64,000 nt of DNA from Acidimicrobiales bacterium (GCA_030448105.1 JAUJNP010000009.1:1-64000); one strand, 5' to 3'; shown: positions 7,995 to 16,915, numbered from the stretch's first letter. Program-made: numbers and translations. Notes: generated by a model not told the origin, from the letters alone.

Positions 7995-9235
7995 CAGGCC
8001 CGCCCCGGCTTGGCCGGCACCATCTTGTTCCAGCACTCGTCGAAGCGGTCCTCGGGGCCGACCACGACCACCCGCACGTGGCCGCGCCGCACCGCCGCCC
8101 CGCCGATCGTCGCCGCCGGGCCCGGGCCCGGGAAGTGCACGACGGTGAGGCCGCCGAAGCGGGTGCGGGTGGCGACGATGGCGTCGAGGTCGCCTGCGGG
8201 AACCGGGCCGATCACCGCCACTAGCGTGCCACCACCGGCGTCGAGCGATGCCAGCGTCCGCGCCAGCGTGCCCGCCGGCGAGGGCTCCACCACGGCCAGG
8301 TACTCCATGAGGGCATCGAGCTGGGCGTGACCCGAAACGAAGCCGGTGTCGGCCCCCGCCGTGCTCACCAGGCGGACGAGGTCCCCCCGGCGCCGGCAGG
8401 CGGTGACCACGCTGGCCACCGCCGACACCAACCGCTCGAAGTTGGCCGGGTCGGCCGCTCCCTGCCGCACGTCGAGGAGCACGGTGACCCGTCCCTGCCA
8501 GGGTTGCTCGTCCTGGCGCACGAGCAGGTCACCGGAGCGGGCGGTGGACGGCCAGTGCACCCGGCGCATGTCGTCGCCGACCACGTAGGGGCGCAGCGCG
8601 TAGAAGTCCTCGCCCATGCGGCCGAGGGCGTTGGGGTGCTCGGCCCCGGCCAGCGGATCGGTGCCCATGGTGAAGGGGAGGGGGACGATGGTGTCGACCC
8701 GCGGGAGGACGGTCAGCTCGGTGCCGGGGCCGTCGAGTCGCCGCCGCCGGGCCAGGCCGAAGGGGTCGCCGGCCGAGCGTTCGAGCGGGCCCATGCGGAC
8801 GATGCCCCGCCGGTCGGTGGGGAGCCGGTACGCGGCCACCACCTCCTCCCCGGGGGTCAGGGGCGCCACCAGGAGGGTGGCGCCCGCCGTGCCCGACACC
8901 GGATCGTGGAGCGACACGACCGGCGAACGCCCTCCGGCCTGGCCGGTCCCGCGGGCGACCCCGGTGCCCCGCGCCCGGTTGGAGATGGCCAGCTCCACCC
9001 GGCTGGGGGTGCCGGCGTGCACCCGGGCCGGGCGTACGGTGCGGACCACCGCCAGCTCCGACCGGCCCCGCAGCACAAGCACGACCGCCACCGCCACGAG
9101 CAGGAGGCCGGCGGCGCCGAGCACGAACAGCTCGGGGATGCCCAGCACCCGGCCACTGACGACCAGCACCAGCGAGCCGGAGGCCACGAGGACCCCGGCC
9201 CGGGTGAGCACCAGCGGCGCGCCGCTCCTGCGCAC
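7991..9235 (-). CDS. DUF58 protein with vWA-like domain
   Basis: A protein of 414 residues: an N-terminal pair of transmembrane helices (about 10-55), a beta-rich middle region, then the DUF58 core with the signature ALRPYVVGDDMRRVHWPST and a vWA-like domain (VTVLLDVRQG). DUF58 proteins are partners of MoxR AAA+ ATPases and probably receive chaperone or metal-insertion activity from them. The GTG start lies one base after the MoxR stop, and the gene overlaps the transglutaminase gene by 4 bp. The three genes are therefore one operon. Confidence 0.92.
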   Translation of the reverse strand: MRRSGAPLVLTRAGVLVASGSLVLVVSGRVLGIPELFVLGAAGLLLVAVAVVLVLRGRSELAVVRTVRPARVHAGTPSRVELAISNRARGTGVARGTGQAGGRSPVVSLHDPVSGTAGATLLVAPLTPGEEVVAAYRLPTDRRGIVRMGPLERSAGDPFGLARRRRLDGPGTELTVLPRVDTIVPLPFTMGTDPLAGAEHPNALGRMGEDFYALRPYVVGDDMRRVHWPSTARSGDLLVRQDEQPWQGRVTVLLDVRQGAADPANFERLVSAVASVVTACRRRGDLVRLVSTAGADTGFVSGHAQLDALMEYLAVVEPSPAGTLARTLASLDAGGGTLVAVIGPVPAGDLDAIVATRTRFGGLTVVHFPGPGPAATIGGAAVRRGHVRVVVVGPEDRFDECWNKMVPAKPGRAW

Positions 9236-9236
9236 C

Positions 9237-10235
9237 CTAGGCGGGGCCCCGGCCCGAGGTCACCGCGCCTCCGCTGCGGGGGATGGGCACGCTCTGCAGC
9301 ACCTCGTCGAGCGCCTCGACGCTCGTGCGCCCTTGCAGCTGGGCCTCGGGCGTGACCAGGAGGCGGTGGGCGAGCACGGGGTGGGCGAGCGCCTTGACGT
9401 CGTCGGGGGTGACGTAGCCGCGGTCCGACGCCGCCGCCCGGGCCCGGGCCACCCGCTGGAGGCTGAGGGTGGCGCGGGGCGACATGCCGAGGGCAAGGGC
9501 GGGGTGGCGGCGGGTGGCCTCGGCCAGGTCCACCAGGTAGGCGTGGAGGCCGGGGGCGACGTGGACGCCCTTGACGGCGTCGGCCATGGCGTGCACCTGG
9601 GCGGCCGAGACCACCGGGCGCAGGGCCTCGAGGGCGTCGTCGTCGGCGTGGGCGGTGAGGATCTCCAGCTCGGCCTGGCGGCTGGGGTAGCCCATCTCCA
9701 CCCGCATGAGGAACCGGTCGAGCTGGCTCTCGGGCAGCGGGTAGGTGCCCTCGTGCTCGATCGGGTTCTGGGTGGCGATCACGAGGAACGGTGGGGCCAG
9801 CAGGTGGGTGCTGCCGTCCACCGTGACCTGGCCCTCGGCCATGGACTCGAGCAGGGCCGACTGGGTCTTGGGTGACGCCCGGTTTATCTCGTCGGCGAGC
9901 ACCACGTTGGCGAACACCGGCCCCGGGCGGAACTCGAACTGGTTGGAGGACCGGTCGTACACGCTGACCCCCACCACGTCGGAGGGCAGGAGGTCAGGGG
10001 TGAACTGCATGCGCCCGAACGAGCCGTCGATCGACGCCGCCAGCGCCTTGGCCAGGCTGGTCTTGCCGACCCCCGGCACGTCCTCTACCAGCAGGTGGCC
10101 CTCGGCCACCAGGCAGAGGAGCACCAGCTCGATCACGTCGTCCTTGCCCTGGATGATCCGGCCGATGTTGTCCGCGATCCTCCCGAAGAGGTCGGCGAAG
10201 CTCTGGGTCCGCTCCGCCGTCTGCTGGCTGGACAC
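9237..10235 (-). CDS. MoxR-type AAA+ ATPase
   Basis: A protein of 332 residues with Walker A in EDVPGVGKTSLAKALA, Walker B in VVLADEINRASPKTQ, sensor I in VIATQNPIE, and a sensor II region after RFLMRVEMGYP. MoxR ATPases act as chaperones for vWA-domain partners, here the DUF58 protein encoded next. The GTG at 10235 follows a strong ggaggtgg ribosome-binding site, and a -10-like TAACCT is seen on the minus strand at 10268-10273. The operon is divergent from the ROK gene. Confidence 0.95.
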   Translation of the reverse strand: MSSQQTAERTQSFADLFGRIADNIGRIIQGKDDVIELVLLCLVAEGHLLVEDVPGVGKTSLAKALAASIDGSFGRMQFTPDLLPSDVVGVSVYDRSSNQFEFRPGPVFANVVLADEINRASPKTQSALLESMAEGQVTVDGSTHLLAPPFLVIATQNPIEHEGTYPLPESQLDRFLMRVEMGYPSRQAELEILTAHADDDALEALRPVVSAAQVHAMADAVKGVHVAPGLHAYLVDLAEATRRHPALALGMSPRATLSLQRVARARAAASDRGYVTPDDVKALAHPVLAHRLLVTPEAQLQGRTSVEALDEVLQSVPIPRSGGAVTSGRGPA

Positions 10236-10323
10236 GCGAGGACCACCTCCGGGGGTTCGGTCCGGTCAGGTTAGGCGGGTGAGGAGGCGCCCAGGCGGGC
10301 GCTAGGCCGACAACACTGCGTGG

Positions 10324-11204
10324 GTGGACCGGGCGCTGGCCGTGGACGTCGGCGGCACCAAGCTGGCGGCCGCGGTGGTGGGCGACGACGGGTCGGTGGA
10401 GGCCTCGGCGTCGACACCGACGGCGGCGGCCGCCGACGGCGAGGCGCTGTTCGAGACGCTCGCCGGCCTGGTCGAGCGGGTGCGCGAGGAGGCCGGCCGA
10501 CCCCGGCTGGCGGTGTGCGGGGTGGGCTGCGGAGGGCCGATGCGGGCCGGGGGATCGCGGGTGAGCCCGCTCAACATCCCCGCGTGGCGGGACTTCCCGC
10601 TCCGGGACCGTCTGGCCGAGCGCACCGGTCTCGCCGTCGCCCTCGACAACGATGCCAAGGCGCTTGCTCTCGGCGAGGGCTGGGTGGGCGCCGCCGCCGG
10701 GTGGTCGAACTTCCTCGCCATGGTGGTGTCCACCGGCGTGGGCGGCGGGATCGTGCTCGACGGCCGCCTGCTCGACGGTGCCGACGGCAACGCCGGCCAC
10801 ATCGGCCACGTCATCGTCGAGCCCGAGGGCCGGGCCTGTGCCTGCGGTGGGAGGGGTTGCCTGGAGGCCGAGGCGTCGGGGCCTGCCATCGCCGCCGTCA
10901 CCGGCCGACCGGCGGCGGACGCCTCTCCTGAGGTGGTCGCCCGCACCGGTCGACTGGTGGGTCGCGGCGTGGCGTCGGTGGCCAACCTCCTCGACCTGCG
11001 CCTGGCCTGCGTGGCCGGGTCGGTCGCCCTCGGCTTCGGGGCGCCCTTCTTCGCGGCCGCGTCCGCCGAGCTCGAGGCGTCGGCCCGCCTCTCGTTCTCC
11101 CGCGGCGCCGGATCGTGCCCGGCGGGCTGGGCGCGGCCGGGCCGCTGGTGGGGGCGGCTGCCGTCGGCTGGCGCAGCCTGGGCCGCCTGGCGGGGCCGCA
11201 GTAG
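10324..11204 (+). pseudogene. ROK-family sugar kinase with one-base frameshift near the 3' end
   Basis: ROK kinases phosphorylate glucose or N-acetylated hexoses. The N-terminal ATP site AVDVGGTKLAAAVV, the catalytic region ALDNDAKALALGE and the zinc motif CACGGRGCLE are intact. After residue about 262 the frame fails: the natural ending (RIVPGGLGAAGPLVGAA, through to the stop at 11202-11204) is in the frame reached by one missing base near 11108 (ggcgccgg where ggcgcccgg is expected). In the written frame translation does not stop but runs on into the acyl-CoA dehydrogenase. This is either a real mutation or a dropped C. The GTG start has a weak AACACT six bases upstream. Confidence 0.8.
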
Positions 11205-11207
11205 CCT
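11202..11207 (+). promoter_or_regulatory. -10-like TAGCCT, leaderless start of acyl-CoA dehydrogenase
   Basis: TAGCCT overlaps the natural stop codon of the ROK gene and lies 7 bases before the ATG at 11215. Confidence 0.45.
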
Positions 11208-11214
11208 CGCTGGA

Positions 11215-12483
11215 ATGGATCCCACCTACCCGGCCGAGGGCGAGGCCTACCGAGACCGGATCCGCGCCTTCCTCACCCAGCAGCTGCCCGAAGGGTGGGC
11301 CGGCATCGGGGCCCTCCCCCGTGAGGAGGTCCAGGCCTTCGCCCAGCAGTGGCGCAAGATCCTCTCCGAGCACGGCCTGCTGGCGGCGTCCTGGCCGGCC
11401 GAGGTCGGCGGCGGCGGTCTCAGCCCGCTCGAGCAGGTGGTGATGGCCGAGGAGTTCGCCAAGGCGGGCGTACCGGTGGGCACCGGCAACGACGTCTTCG
11501 GGATCCAGATGGTCGGCAACACCATCCTGGCGTGGGGCACCCCCGAGCAGAAGGCCCACTTCCTGCCCCGCATCCTCTCCGGCGAGGACGTGTGGTGCCA
11601 GGGTTACTCCGAGCCCAACGCCGGCTCCGACCTGGCCAACCTCGGCTGTCGAGCGGTGCTCGACGGCGACGAGTGGGTGATCGACGGCCAGAAGATCTGG
11701 ACCTCGGCCGGCCACCTCGCCAACTGGATCTTCGTGCTGGCCCGCACCGACCCCGACGCCTCCCGGCACAAGGGCATCACCTTCCTCCTGGTCCCGATGG
11801 ACCAGCCCGGCGTCGAGGTCCGCCCCATCGCCATGATCTCGGGCGAGTCGGAGTTCAACGAGGTGTTCTTCACCGGCGCCCGCACCCCGGCGGCCAACGT
11901 GGTCGGCGAGGTGCACGGCGGCTGGGCGGTGGCCATGACCCTGCTCGGCTACGAGCGGGGGGAGGCGGCGGCCACCATGCCGATCATGTTCCGCACCGAG
12001 CTCGATCGGCTGTTGGAGCTGGCCCGCGAGCAGGGGCGGGCCGACGATCCCCTGGTGCGCCAGCGCCTGGCCTGGTGCCACTCGAAGGTCGAGATCATGC
12101 GCTACCTCGGGATGCGGGCCCTCACCCGGTACGTGAAGGGCGAGCACCCCGGCCCCGACGGTGCCATCTCCAAGCTGTACTGGAGCGAGTACCACCAGGT
12201 CGTCACCGAGCTGGCCATCGACATCCTCGGCCCGGCCGCGCTGGTGCCCGAGGGGCGCTGGCCGGCGAGCTCGTTCCAGGCCGACCTCCCCGGCGCCCCC
12301 AACGACCCGGCATCCTGGGTCGGCACCTTCTACAACGCCCGGGCCGGGACGATCTACGCCGGCACCTCCCAGGTGCAGCGCAACATCATCGGCGAGCTGG
12401 TCCTGGGCCTGCCCAAGGAGCCGCGCGCGCCCAGCCAGAGCTGGCGTGACGACCAGAAGGCGGCCGCCGCGCCGGCGGCGTGA
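11215..12483 (+). CDS. Acyl-CoA dehydrogenase
   Basis: A flavoprotein of 422 residues that introduces the alpha-beta double bond into acyl-CoA substrates and passes electrons to ETF. The motifs WCQGYSEPNAGSDLA and DGQKIWTSAGH (FAD and substrate contacts) and the C-terminal IYAGTSQVQRNIIGE resemble the actinobacterial FadE group that acts on branched or sterol side-chain CoAs. The ATG at 11215 is preferred: the upstream open frame belongs to the frameshifted ROK gene. The catalytic glutamate position cannot be assigned without an alignment. The next gene overlaps its stop by 4 bp. Confidence 0.93.
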   Translation: MDPTYPAEGEAYRDRIRAFLTQQLPEGWAGIGALPREEVQAFAQQWRKILSEHGLLAASWPAEVGGGGLSPLEQVVMAEEFAKAGVPVGTGNDVFGIQMVGNTILAWGTPEQKAHFLPRILSGEDVWCQGYSEPNAGSDLANLGCRAVLDGDEWVIDGQKIWTSAGHLANWIFVLARTDPDASRHKGITFLLVPMDQPGVEVRPIAMISGESEFNEVFFTGARTPAANVVGEVHGGWAVAMTLLGYERGEAAATMPIMFRTELDRLLELAREQGRADDPLVRQRLAWCHSKVEIMRYLGMRALTRYVKGEHPGPDGAISKLYWSEYHQVVTELAIDILGPAALVPEGRWPASSFQADLPGAPNDPASWVGTFYNARAGTIYAGTSQVQRNIIGELVLGLPKEPRAPSQSWRDDQKAAAAPAA

Positions 12484-12752
12484 ACCAGCCCGAGGGCACG
12501 GGGCGCTGGGTCCTGCGGGCGGCGTTGGCGGTGGCCCGCCGCCCGTCGCTGTGGGCCGTGGCGGTGGCCCAGGTGGGGCGGTTGGCGTCGCCGGGCTGGT
12601 GGCGACGGCGCCCGTACCTGCCCCTCCCGGACGAGGAGTACCTGCGCTTCCGGGTCCAGACCGCCTACGGCGACCCCGAGCGCGGCCCGCCGCCGGGCGA
12701 CGTGATCAGCTACCTGCGATGGTGCCGGGCGTGGCCCCGTGCCTCTCGTTGA
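12480..12752 (+). CDS. Small conserved protein of unknown function
   Basis: A protein of 90 residues starting at GTG 12480 in a GTGA overlap with the dehydrogenase stop, so it is translationally coupled to it. It has a moderately hydrophobic N-terminal half, Trp-rich segments and a well-ordered C-terminal half with DEEYLRFRVQTAYGDPERG and DVISYLRWCRAW. The composition looks like a real basic protein rather than a shadow. Small actinobacterial proteins with this ending often sit beside acyl-CoA dehydrogenase genes; no function is known to me. Its stop overlaps the -35 of the B12 operon. Confidence 0.7.
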   Translation: MNQPEGTGRWVLRAALAVARRPSLWAVAVAQVGRLASPGWWRRRPYLPLPDEEYLRFRVQTAYGDPERGPPPGDVISYLRWCRAWPRASR

Positions 12753-12778
12753 CGGGGTGACGTGGGCTCTCCTACGGT
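12749..12778 (+). promoter_or_regulatory. Promoter of cobalamin operon
   Basis: The -35 TTGACG (12749-12754) and -10 TACGGT (12773-12778) are 18 bp apart. Transcription should begin near 12785, just before the riboswitch. This is the best -35/-10 pair in the window. Confidence 0.75.
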
Positions 12779-12784
12779 GCCTGG

Positions 12785-12982
12785 CGTCTGCTCAGCGAGA
12801 GCGAAGCCGGTGCGAACCCGGCGCTGTCCCGCAACTGTGGTCCTCCCGTAGGGGAGGCGAGCCAGGTCGCCTGTCGGTGAGCTCGACGAACCAGCCTCGA
12901 GGAAAGGGCCCGGTTCGCCACCAGGTCCTCCTGGCGTCGAGCGTTTCCCGTACCTCGACCGACAGGAGGAGACGCACGACCA
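12785..12982 (+). ncRNA. Adenosylcobalamin riboswitch and expression platform
   Basis: The canonical core gaagccggtgcgaacccggc (12812-12831) is followed by gctgtcccgcaactgt, and a B12-box-like gccaggtcgcctg lies at 12861-12873. These are the diagnostic parts of the cobalamin riboswitch. The downstream leader can regulate translation: cctgtcgg (12870-12877, at the B12 box) is complementary to ccgacagg (12959-12966), which overlaps the Shine-Dalgarno sequence, and cctcctg (12927-12933) is complementary to caggagg (12963-12969). Binding of adenosylcobalamin should lower expression of the btuF operon. Which pairing wins with and without ligand is inferred, not seen. Confidence 0.9.
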
Positions 12983-13879
12983 GTGAACCGTCTACTTGCC
13001 GCCCTGGTGGCCGCGCTCGCCCTGCTCGCCGGTTGCGGCGACTCGGGCTCCCAACGCGCCGCCACCACCAGTACCACCAGTGGGTCCCGCCCGGTCGACG
13101 TTCCTGATCGGATCGTCTCGATGTCGCCGACCGCCACCGAGATGCTCTTCGCCATCGGCGCCGACGACCAGGTGGTCGCGGTCGACGATCAATCCAACTT
13201 CCCGAAGGGCGTGCCGAAGACCAAGTTGTCGGCCTTCGAGCCGAACGTGGAGGCCATCACAGAGTACGAGCCCGACCTGGTGGTGATCTCGGACGACACG
13301 AAGGGGCTGAAGGCGAGCCTGACCAAGCTCGGTGTCGAGGTGGTGGTGGCACCGGCGGCGGAGACGCTGGACGACACCTACCAGCAGCTGGCCACCCTTG
13401 GCGCGAAGACGGGCCATCGGCGCGAGGCCGCACGCGTGGTCTCGTCGATAAAGGCGAAGATCGCCGAGATCGTGGCCAAGGTCCCGAAGCGGGCCACGCC
13501 CCTGACCTACTACCACGAGCTCGACACCACGCTGTTCTCGGCTACGTCGAAGACCTTCATCGGCCAGCTCTACTCCCTGGCCGGCCTGCGCAACGTGGCC
13601 GATGCCGCCGATGCCGACGGCCAGGCCGGGGGGTACCCGCAGCTCTCGGCCGAGTACCTGGTGGACGCCGATCCCGACCTCGTGTTCCTCGCCGACACGA
13701 AGTGCTGCCAGCAGACGCCCACCACCTTTGCCGCCCGCCCCGGTTTCGCCCGGCTCAAGGCGGTCCGCAACGACCGTGTCATCGGGCTGGACGACGACAT
13801 CGCCAGCCGGTGGGGCCCGCGGGTCACGGTGTTCCTGGAGACCATCGTCAAGTTGGTGAGGACGGTCCCCGAGAGATGA
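12983..13879 (+). CDS. btuF: Cobalamin ABC transporter substrate-binding lipoprotein
   Basis: A lipoprotein of 298 residues with a signal peptide ending in the lipobox LLAGC (Cys at residue 18), a short Thr/Ser linker, then a class III periplasmic-binding fold (IVSMSPTATEMLFAIGADD, YEPDLVVIS). Its place after the B12 riboswitch and before permease and ATPase genes assigns corrinoid as ligand. The GTG start at 12983 is placed about 12 bases after the aggagga site that the riboswitch may mask. The ATGA overlap with the permease gene couples their translation. Confidence 0.92.
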   Translation: MNRLLAALVAALALLAGCGDSGSQRAATTSTTSGSRPVDVPDRIVSMSPTATEMLFAIGADDQVVAVDDQSNFPKGVPKTKLSAFEPNVEAITEYEPDLVVISDDTKGLKASLTKLGVEVVVAPAAETLDDTYQQLATLGAKTGHRREAARVVSSIKAKIAEIVAKVPKRATPLTYYHELDTTLFSATSKTFIGQLYSLAGLRNVADAADADGQAGGYPQLSAEYLVDADPDLVFLADTKCCQQTPTTFAARPGFARLKAVRNDRVIGLDDDIASRWGPRVTVFLETIVKLVRTVPER

Positions 13880-14940
13880 CGGTGGCCGCGGTGACGGCCA
13901 CCCGTCCCGAGCCGGCCCTGCGCGCCGCCCGGCTGTCGCCGGTCTGGGTGGCGGCGGGGATGGCGGCCGTGGCCGCCGCCGCGTTGGCGGGGCTGGTGAT
14001 GGGCCCGGTGGCGCTGTCGCCGGTCGCCGTGCTCCGCCACGTCGGCGGGCTCCGCTCGAGCCTCGAGCCGCAACAGGCCGCCATCGTGGACCAGATCCGC
14101 CTCCCCCGCGTGGTGCTGGGACTGCTCGTGGGGTCCACCCTCTCGCTCTGCGGAGCCAGCTACCAGGGGGTGTTCCGCAACCCGTTGGCGGACCCGTATC
14201 TGCTCGGTGCGGCCGCAGGAGCGGGGCTCGGCGTCACCATCGTGATCGTGGGGGCGGCCGAGGGGGCCACCACTCCCGCCCTGGCCCCCCTCGCCGCCTT
14301 CGTCGGGGCCCTCGTGGCGGTGGCGCTGGCGTTCGTCCTCGGCCGGGCCGGAGGGGCGCGGTCGTCGACCGCGTCCCTGATCCTGGCCGGCGTGGCCGTG
14401 GCCAGCTTCTTCACCGCCCTCCAGACCTACGTCCAGCAGCGCAACCAGGACACGATCCGCCAGGTGTACTCGTGGATCCTCGGGCGGCTGTCCACCGCGG
14501 GCTGGCACGAGGTGCTCCTGCTCCTCCCGTATGCGGTGTTCACGTGGGTCGTGCTGCTCGTGCACCGGCGCATCCTGGATGTGCTCGCGGTCGGCGACGA
14601 CGAGGCATCGACCCTCGGGGTCCACGCCCGTCGCAGCCGCCTGATCGTGATCGTGGTGGCGTCCCTCGGAACCGCGGCGGCGGTGTCGGTGTCGGGGTTG
14701 ATCGCCTTCGTCGGCATCATCGTCCCCCACACCGTCCGCCTGCTGGCCGGGCGCAGCCATCGCGTGGTGCTGCCGTTGTCGCTGATGTTCGGTGGGGCCT
14801 TCCTGTGCCTCGCCGACCTGCTGGCCCGCACGTTGTCATCGCCGGCCGAGATACCGATCGGAGTGATCACCGCGTTCTTCGGTGCACCGTTCTTCATCCT
14901 CGTGCTGCGGTCGTCGAGCCGAGCGGGCAGGACGACGTGA
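13876..14940 (+). CDS. btuC: Cobalamin ABC transporter permease
   Basis: An FecCD-family permease of 354 residues with about ten hydrophobic helices. The family motifs RLPRVVLGLLVGSTLSLCG (cytoplasmic loop and helix), YQGVFRNPLADPYLLG and GLIAFVGIIVPHTVR are clear. It forms the membrane channel of the BtuCDF importer. ATG 13876 overlaps the btuF stop (ATGA), and its own stop overlaps btuD (GTGA). Confidence 0.95.
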   Translation: MTVAAVTATRPEPALRAARLSPVWVAAGMAAVAAAALAGLVMGPVALSPVAVLRHVGGLRSSLEPQQAAIVDQIRLPRVVLGLLVGSTLSLCGASYQGVFRNPLADPYLLGAAAGAGLGVTIVIVGAAEGATTPALAPLAAFVGALVAVALAFVLGRAGGARSSTASLILAGVAVASFFTALQTYVQQRNQDTIRQVYSWILGRLSTAGWHEVLLLLPYAVFTWVVLLVHRRILDVLAVGDDEASTLGVHARRSRLIVIVVASLGTAAAVSVSGLIAFVGIIVPHTVRLLAGRSHRVVLPLSLMFGGAFLCLADLLARTLSSPAEIPIGVITAFFGAPFFILVLRSSSRAGRTT

Positions 14941-15710
14941 TCTGCTGCCGCGACGTGTCGGTCCACCTGGGTGATCGGCTGGTGCTCGACCGGCTCGACG
15001 TGGAGCTCCAGCGGGGAGGCTGGCTGTCCATCGTGGGGCCGAACGGAGCCGGGAAGTCGACGCTCCTGCGTTACATGGCGGGGCTGGTGCCCGGCTCCGG
15101 TGAGCTTCACCTGGACGGCCGTCGGGCCGGGACGCTCGGTCGACGGGAGCGGGCCCAGCTCATCGCCTACGTCCCCCAGGTGCCGATCATCCCCGACGGC
15201 GCCCGGGTGCTCGACTACGTGCTGCTGGGCCGCACCCCCCACATCCGCCCCCTGGGCGTGGAAGGTCCCAGGGACATCGCGGCGGTGCACGACGCCCTCG
15301 CCCGCCTGGAGCTGGTCGAGTTGGCCGAGCGGGAGGTCGCCAGCTTGTCCGGCGGCGAGCGGCAGCGGGTGCTGATCGCCCGCGCCCTCGCCCAGGGCTC
15401 ACCCCTGATCCTGCTCGACGAGCCCACCACCGCCCTCGACGTCGGTCACCAACAGCAGGTGCTCGAGCTCATCGACGACCTGCGGCGCACGGCGGAGCTC
15501 ACCGTGGTCACCACCACCCACGACCTGACCCTCGCCGGCCAGTACGCGGAGCGCCTCGTGTTGCTCCACCAGGGGCGCATCGTGGTGGACGGCCGAGCCT
15601 CCGACGTGCTGACCGAGGAGAACCTGGCCCGCTACTACGACGCCCGCGTGCGGGTGGTCGACGACGGCGGCCGGCCCGTGGTCATCCCTGTGAGAGCGGT
15701 GCCGACGTGA
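14937..15710 (+). CDS. btuD: Cobalamin ABC transporter ATPase
   Basis: An ABC ATPase of 257 residues with Walker A GPNGAGKST, Q-loop YVPQ, signature LSGGERQRVLIARAL, Walker B LILLDEPTTALD and the switch histidine in TTTHDL. It powers corrinoid uptake through BtuC. GTG 14937 overlaps the btuC stop by 4 bp; the next gene, cobO, overlaps its stop in the same way. Confidence 0.95.
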   Translation: MICCRDVSVHLGDRLVLDRLDVELQRGGWLSIVGPNGAGKSTLLRYMAGLVPGSGELHLDGRRAGTLGRRERAQLIAYVPQVPIIPDGARVLDYVLLGRTPHIRPLGVEGPRDIAAVHDALARLELVELAEREVASLSGGERQRVLIARALAQGSPLILLDEPTTALDVGHQQQVLELIDDLRRTAELTVVTTTHDLTLAGQYAERLVLLHQGRIVVDGRASDVLTEENLARYYDARVRVVDDGGRPVVIPVRAVPT

Positions 15711-16267
15711 CCATCCCGACCGAGCACACCGATCCTGCGCGTCGCCACGTCGAGAGCGTGGTCATCGTGAACACCGGTGACGGGAAGGGGAAGTCGACGG
15801 CGGCGTTCGGGATCGTCGTCCGCGGCGTCGCCCGGGGGTGGCGGGTGGGCGTCGTGCAGTTCATCAAGTCGGGGAACTGGCGCGTCGGCGAGGAGCAGGT
15901 GTGCCGGGACCGGCTCGGCGTGGAGTGGTGGGCGCTCGGCGAGGGCTTCAGCTGGGACTCCGATGACCTGTCTCGCGACGAGGCCGTCGCCAGGGCGGCC
16001 TGGGACCATGCCCGCCAGCTGATCGGTGACGGCGCCCACCGGCTGGTGGTGCTGGACGAGATCACCTACCCGATGAACTGGGGGTGGATCGACTCCGGCG
16101 AGGTCGTCGCCGCGCTGGCCGAGCGTCCCGCCGGCGTGAACGTGGTCTGCACGGGCCGTGACGCGCCGAGCGAGCTGGTGGCGGTGGCCGACACCGTGAC
16201 CGAGATGCGCAAGGTCAAGCACGCCTACGACACCGGGGTGATGGCCAAGAAGGGCATCGACTACTGA
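15707..16267 (+). CDS. cobO: Cob(I)yrinate/cob(I)alamin adenosyltransferase (CobA/CobO/BtuR type)
   Basis: A protein of 186 residues that attaches the 5'-deoxyadenosyl group of ATP to the cobalt of reduced corrinoids. The P-loop variant NTGDGKGKSTAAFG, the VVQFIKSGNWRVGE segment and the DEITYPMNWGW motif are diagnostic. Position after the importer genes suggests it adenosylates imported corrinoids. GTG 15707 overlaps the btuD stop by 4 bp. Confidence 0.95.
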   Translation: MTIPTEHTDPARRHVESVVIVNTGDGKGKSTAAFGIVVRGVARGWRVGVVQFIKSGNWRVGEEQVCRDRLGVEWWALGEGFSWDSDDLSRDEAVARAAWDHARQLIGDGAHRLVVLDEITYPMNWGWIDSGEVVAALAERPAGVNVVCTGRDAPSELVAVADTVTEMRKVKHAYDTGVMAKKGIDY

Positions 16268-16914
16268 TGGTCGAGCCCGAACGGGCCGTCCACGGCGACG
16301 ACGGCGAGGGCCGACCCGGCCCGGTGCTGGCGTGGCGCTTCCCCGCTCCCGTCCGCGCCGTCTCCACCGCCGTGCTCGGGGGCGGGCTGGGGGAGCGGTC
16401 CTGGATCGTCAACGCCGAGGTCAGCAGCGACTACCACCACCACGACCCTGCTGCCCACGTGGCCGCCATCGGCCAGGCCCTCGGCCTCGACGGCGACGGC
16501 GGCGTCGGGCTGCTGACCGCCGCCGCCGTCCTGGGCCTGGTGACGGCGGCGGACGCCGGCACGAGGTGCGACGCCACCGTCGGGCTGTCCACACCCACGT
16601 GGGCGGCCGACGCCGACGGGGCGTGGTCGCGATGGCGACCCGGCACCATCAACCTCGTCTGCTGGGTGCCCGCACCGCTCGGCGACGGCGCCCTCGTCAA
16701 CGCGGTGTCGACCGCCACCGAGGCCAAGGCTCAGGCACTCCTGGAGGCGGGTGTCCCGGCTACGGGGACGGCATCGGACGCGGTCGTCGTGTGCTGCCCA
16801 CCCGGTGGGACCGAGGCCTACGCGGGTCCGCGGTCGCGATGGGGGTCCCGGCTGGCCCGGGCCGTCCATCGCGCGGTCGCCGCCGGTGCCGCCAACGACC
16901 TGGCGAAGCGCTGA
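16267..16914 (+). CDS. cbiZ: Adenosylcobinamide amidohydrolase
   Basis: A protein of 215 residues that removes the aminopropanol side chain of adenosylcobinamide, or acts on cobalamin analogues, to give adenosylcobyrate, which can be rebuilt. Family segments include VNAVSTATEAKAQALLEAG and TGTASDAVVVCCPPGG. The ATG overlaps the cobO stop by one base (tgatg). With cbiB in the same operon, CbiZ would let the cell salvage and remodel foreign corrinoids, as described for archaea and some bacteria. Confidence 0.9.
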   Translation: MVEPERAVHGDDGEGRPGPVLAWRFPAPVRAVSTAVLGGGLGERSWIVNAEVSSDYHHHDPAAHVAAIGQALGLDGDGGVGLLTAAAVLGLVTAADAGTRCDATVGLSTPTWAADADGAWSRWRPGTINLVCWVPAPLGDGALVNAVSTATEAKAQALLEAGVPATGTASDAVVVCCPPGGTEAYAGPRSRWGSRLARAVHRAVAAGAANDLAKR

Positions 16915-16915
16915 G

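Noticed and set aside
11090-11115. Programmed -1 frameshift between ROK kinase and its C-terminus
   Set aside because: There is no X-XXY-YYZ slippery heptamer and no obvious downstream pseudoknot; a missing C is simpler.
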